The notes beneath the pieces were generated by a model, which was not told the origin of the DNA, ran no database searches, and worked only from the letters and a program-made list of their open reading frames with translations. From DASZHJ01 sp035581425 (GTDB lineage Bacteria; Pseudomonadota; Alphaproteobacteria; ATCC43930; CGMCC-115725), in contig DATJVP010000074.1 in the NCBI GenBank assembly GCA_035581425.1, positions 1-8,195 of the forward strand: a stretch of 8,195 nucleotides of DNA. Direction: 5' to 3'. Positions 6,506 through 8,195 of this stretch are shown piece by piece. Position numbers and translations under genes: made by a program. Each line of letters opens with the position of its first letter. Positions within the stretch are counted from its first letter, which is position 1.

Positions 6506-6706
6506 ATGCCCGTCGTCCGGATTGCGTTCTATCAGGGTCGCTCGGTGGAGAAGAAGCGCGCCATCGCGGAGGCGGTCACCGATGCGCTCGTCCGCATCGG
6601 CGGATCGACCCGCTCAGGCGTGCATGTGATCTTCGAGAACGTTGCCAAGGAGGATTGGGTGATCGGCGGCGCCCCGGAGATGAAGACATCGGCAGGCGAC
6701 GACTAG
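6506..6706 (+). CDS. 4-oxalocrotonate tautomerase-like small protein (66 aa)
   Basis: A member of the tautomerase superfamily of small proteins that use the amino-terminal proline, exposed after Met removal, as a catalytic base to move double bonds in enol/keto acids; members usually assemble as hexamers or similar oligomers in the cytoplasm. Visible here are the leading Met-Pro, a first strand VVRIAFYQG, Arg11 (numbered from Pro1) in the family's GRS motif, a helix SVEKKRAIAEAVTDALVRIG, a second strand VHVIFENV, and KEDWVIGG near the end. Against classical 4-oxalocrotonate tautomerase, Pro1 and Arg11 are kept, position 39 is His instead of the substrate-binding Arg, and position 50 is Trp instead of Phe. 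This suggests a related but different substrate. The family is clear; the reaction is not. The next gene starts 19 bases on. Relatives act in aromatic meta-cleavage pathways and in dehalogenation. Confidence 0.85.
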   Translation: MPVVRIAFYQGRSVEKKRAIAEAVTDALVRIGGSTRSGVHVIFENVAKEDWVIGGAPEMKTSAGDD

Positions 6707-6725
6707 CTCGCGACCATCGGAGTCG

Positions 6726-7778
6726 ATGACAGTGTCGCGGCCGGCCGTCAGCGTTATTCTCAACGCGGAATATCCGATATCGAAGCTCGTAGAGCTCGGC
6801 CGTCTCTGCGAGGAGCTGGGCTACGGGTGCCTTTGGTACACCGACCTGCGCTTCGCCACCGAATGCTTCATCGGTCTCGCCGCGATCGCCGGGCAGACTA
6901 GCAGGATCCGACTGGGGCCGGGGGTCGTGGACCCCTATTCGCGCCACCCTTCGATGATCGCGAGTTCCATTGCGACGCTCGACGAGCTGACGGGCGGACG
7001 GGCCATGCTCGGACTGGGCATCGGAGGCCAAGGACTGCCCGAGCTCGGCATCGAGCGCAAGCTGCCGGTGGCGGCGATGCGCGAAGCCGTCGAGATGATC
7101 CGCAGCCTTCTCAAGGGCGAGAGAGTTACCGTGCAAGGCAAAGTGGTGTTGCTCGCCGGCGCAAAGTTGTCGGTGCGGCCCGTGCAGGAACGCATTCCCA
7201 TATATTTCGCGACCCACGGCGCTCAGATCGCGAAACTCGCGGGCCAAATCGCCGATGGCGTGCTGATCGCCAACACGCTCAACCCCACCGCCTTCGATTT
7301 CTACGTGAAGCAGATTGGCGAGGGCGTGACGAAGGCGGACCGGCCGCCGAGCGCGGTCGACATCGGGCTGCGCGTTGAAGCCTGCATCTCCGATGACGAT
7401 GATGAGGCCTTCGCCGTGATGCGCGCGCGGGTGGCCTCGCGCGTGCTCTCTCAGTATCCGCATTGGGAATACCTCGATGCGATCGGCATAACCCTGCCGG
7501 AGGCTTTCGTCGAGATCGCCAAGGGCCCCGACCGCGGCAAGTCAAACCCCGGCGCCGCGGCGCTCATGCCGCGCGAGGTGGTGGAGTCGATGGTGCTCGC
7601 CGGCAATGTGGAGCGCTGCGCCCAGCAACTCGCCAAGGGGCTCGTGCCGGAGATCACCCATTTGACGATCCGCCCGCATGCCGCGCCGGGCCAGGACGTG
7701 GCGAGTGTGCTCACGGCATTTATACGAGACGTCGTGCCGCGTGCGCTGCGCGTGCAGGAGCGGGGGGCATCGAGGTAA
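6726..7778 (+). CDS. Luciferase-like (LLM-class) flavin- or F420-dependent oxidoreductase (350 aa)
   Basis: A TIM-barrel oxidoreductase of the bacterial-luciferase superfamily, which includes FMN-dependent monooxygenases and F420-dependent reductases such as methylene-tetrahydromethanopterin reductase. Family hallmarks are KLVELGRLCEELGYGCLWYTD (20-40), TSRIRLGPGVVDPYSRHP (58-75), the block ATLDELTGGRAMLGLGIGG (83-101), then AAMREAVEMIRSLLKGE (116-132), IPIYFATHGAQIAKLAGQIADG (157-178) and the C-terminal LAGNVERCAQQL (291-302). Length is normal. GGAG lies only 3 bases before the chosen ATG; a GTG two codons on (6732) would be spaced 9 bases from it and could be the true start. It lies 19 bases after the tautomerase stop, so the two are probably co-transcribed. 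Whether it uses FMN or F420, and whether it oxygenates or reduces, cannot be decided from sequence alone. A role on the imported compound is inferred from position. Confidence 0.9.
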   Translation: MTVSRPAVSVILNAEYPISKLVELGRLCEELGYGCLWYTDLRFATECFIGLAAIAGQTSRIRLGPGVVDPYSRHPSMIASSIATLDELTGGRAMLGLGIGGQGLPELGIERKLPVAAMREAVEMIRSLLKGERVTVQGKVVLLAGAKLSVRPVQERIPIYFATHGAQIAKLAGQIADGVLIANTLNPTAFDFYVKQIGEGVTKADRPPSAVDIGLRVEACISDDDDEAFAVMRARVASRVLSQYPHWEYLDAIGITLPEAFVEIAKGPDRGKSNPGAAALMPREVVESMVLAGNVERCAQQLAKGLVPEITHLTIRPHAAPGQDVASVLTAFIRDVVPRALRVQERGASR

Positions 7779-7821
7779 GCCGCCGCGGCACGGCTGTCGG
7801 GACTGAGCGAGATCAATTTAC

Positions 7822-7828
7822 GGAGAAG
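7822..7828 (+). promoter_or_regulatory. Ribosome binding site of the ABM-type gene
   Basis: GGAGAAG begins 12 bases before the ATG at 7834; counted from its GGAG core the spacer is 8 bases. This favours that start over the ATG three codons further on at 7843. Confidence 0.5.
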
Positions 7829-7833
7829 CATCC

Positions 7834-8163
7834 ATGGTCACGATGATCAACCTTCACATGGTCAATCCGGCTGAGCGTGAGCGTGCCATCCATCTTCTCA
7901 AGAAGAACAGCGAGCTCGCGCGCAAGGCGAAGGGGTTCATTTCCCGCACGATCTATTTCTCGGTCAAAAATCCACTCAAGGGATACAGCATCGCCACTTG
8001 GAAAACTCGAGAGGACATGGAGGCGTTCCTCAAGAGTCCGGATCGACCCGCGCTGGTCACCGAGGGTGACGAGAAACGTGTTTACGAAAAGACACCGGAC
8101 GGAAATGTACTCCTGTTCACAAGCACTGACCCCGACGTCTTCGAGGTGGTCGAAGTTCCCTAA
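7834..8163 (+). CDS. Small dimeric alpha-beta-barrel protein, antibiotic-biosynthesis-monooxygenase (ABM) type (109 aa)
   Basis: The protein looks like a single ABM domain, a small ferredoxin-like fold that forms dimers. The family covers cofactor-free quinone-forming monooxygenases, haem-degrading enzymes and proteins of unknown role. The pattern fits: an N-terminal strand MVTMINLHMV, a helix with a run of charged residues (ERERAIHLLKKNSELARKA), then GFISRTIYFSVKNPLKGYSI, IATWKTREDMEAFLKSP and a C-terminal strand. The WKTREDMEAFLKS stretch is the most diagnostic part. It starts 55 bases after the LLM gene on the same strand and probably ends the same transcript. With two putative redox or isomerase enzymes before it, a role in the same degradation route is a reasonable inference. 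I see no conserved catalytic residue that would tell a monooxygenase from a binding protein. 32 bases follow the stop with no clear feature. Confidence 0.75.
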   Translation: MVTMINLHMVNPAERERAIHLLKKNSELARKAKGFISRTIYFSVKNPLKGYSIATWKTREDMEAFLKSPDRPALVTEGDEKRVYEKTPDGNVLLFTSTDPDVFEVVEVP

Positions 8164-8195
8164 CCCGTTTGGGGCTTGTTCCTGCTGAATTTCTC

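Noticed and set aside
6576..7463. A 295-codon open frame on the minus strand opposite the LLM gene
   Set aside because: His/Arg-rich composition without domain; the plus-strand frame has the complete LLM signature blocks.

Overview
The window is GC-rich, densely coded DNA with short intergenic gaps and strong G/C bias at third codon positions. Together with the protein types this suggests a proteobacterium, most likely an alphaproteobacterium of the Rhizobiales or Rhodospirillales kind. That assignment is my inference; there is no rRNA or other taxonomic marker here. I see no tRNA, rRNA, CRISPR array, insertion sequence or phage gene.

Layout: (1) Bases 1-415 hold no convincing gene, but carry two strong hairpins (101-122 and 154-181) that probably end the leftward operon. 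(2) Bases 416-3911, minus strand, are a three-gene operon read right to left: a Tat-type periplasmic solute-binding protein (family 5), then a DppB-type and a DppC-type permease. (3) Bases 3912-4274 are a divergent control region with a plausible leftward promoter and a near-palindrome close to its predicted start. (4) Bases 4275-6325, plus strand, encode the two ATPases of the same transporter (DppD-type and DppF-type), coupled by an ATGA overlap. (5) A 180-base gap follows, with a possible internal promoter. (6) Bases 6506-8163, plus strand, hold three small-molecule enzymes: a 4-oxalocrotonate-tautomerase-like protein, a luciferase-like (LLM) flavin/F420-type oxidoreductase, and a small dimeric alpha-beta-barrel protein of the antibiotic-biosynthesis-monooxygenase (ABM) type.

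How they fit: the five transport genes make one complete Dpp/Opp-type importer (binding protein, two permeases, two ATPases), split over two divergent transcripts. The tautomerase, LLM oxidoreductase and ABM protein run in the same direction after the ATPases. The simplest reading is an uptake-and-catabolism locus: the importer brings in a small organic compound and the three enzymes oxidise or isomerise it. The substrate cannot be read from the sequence. Each family is known; the combination is the part worth following up.
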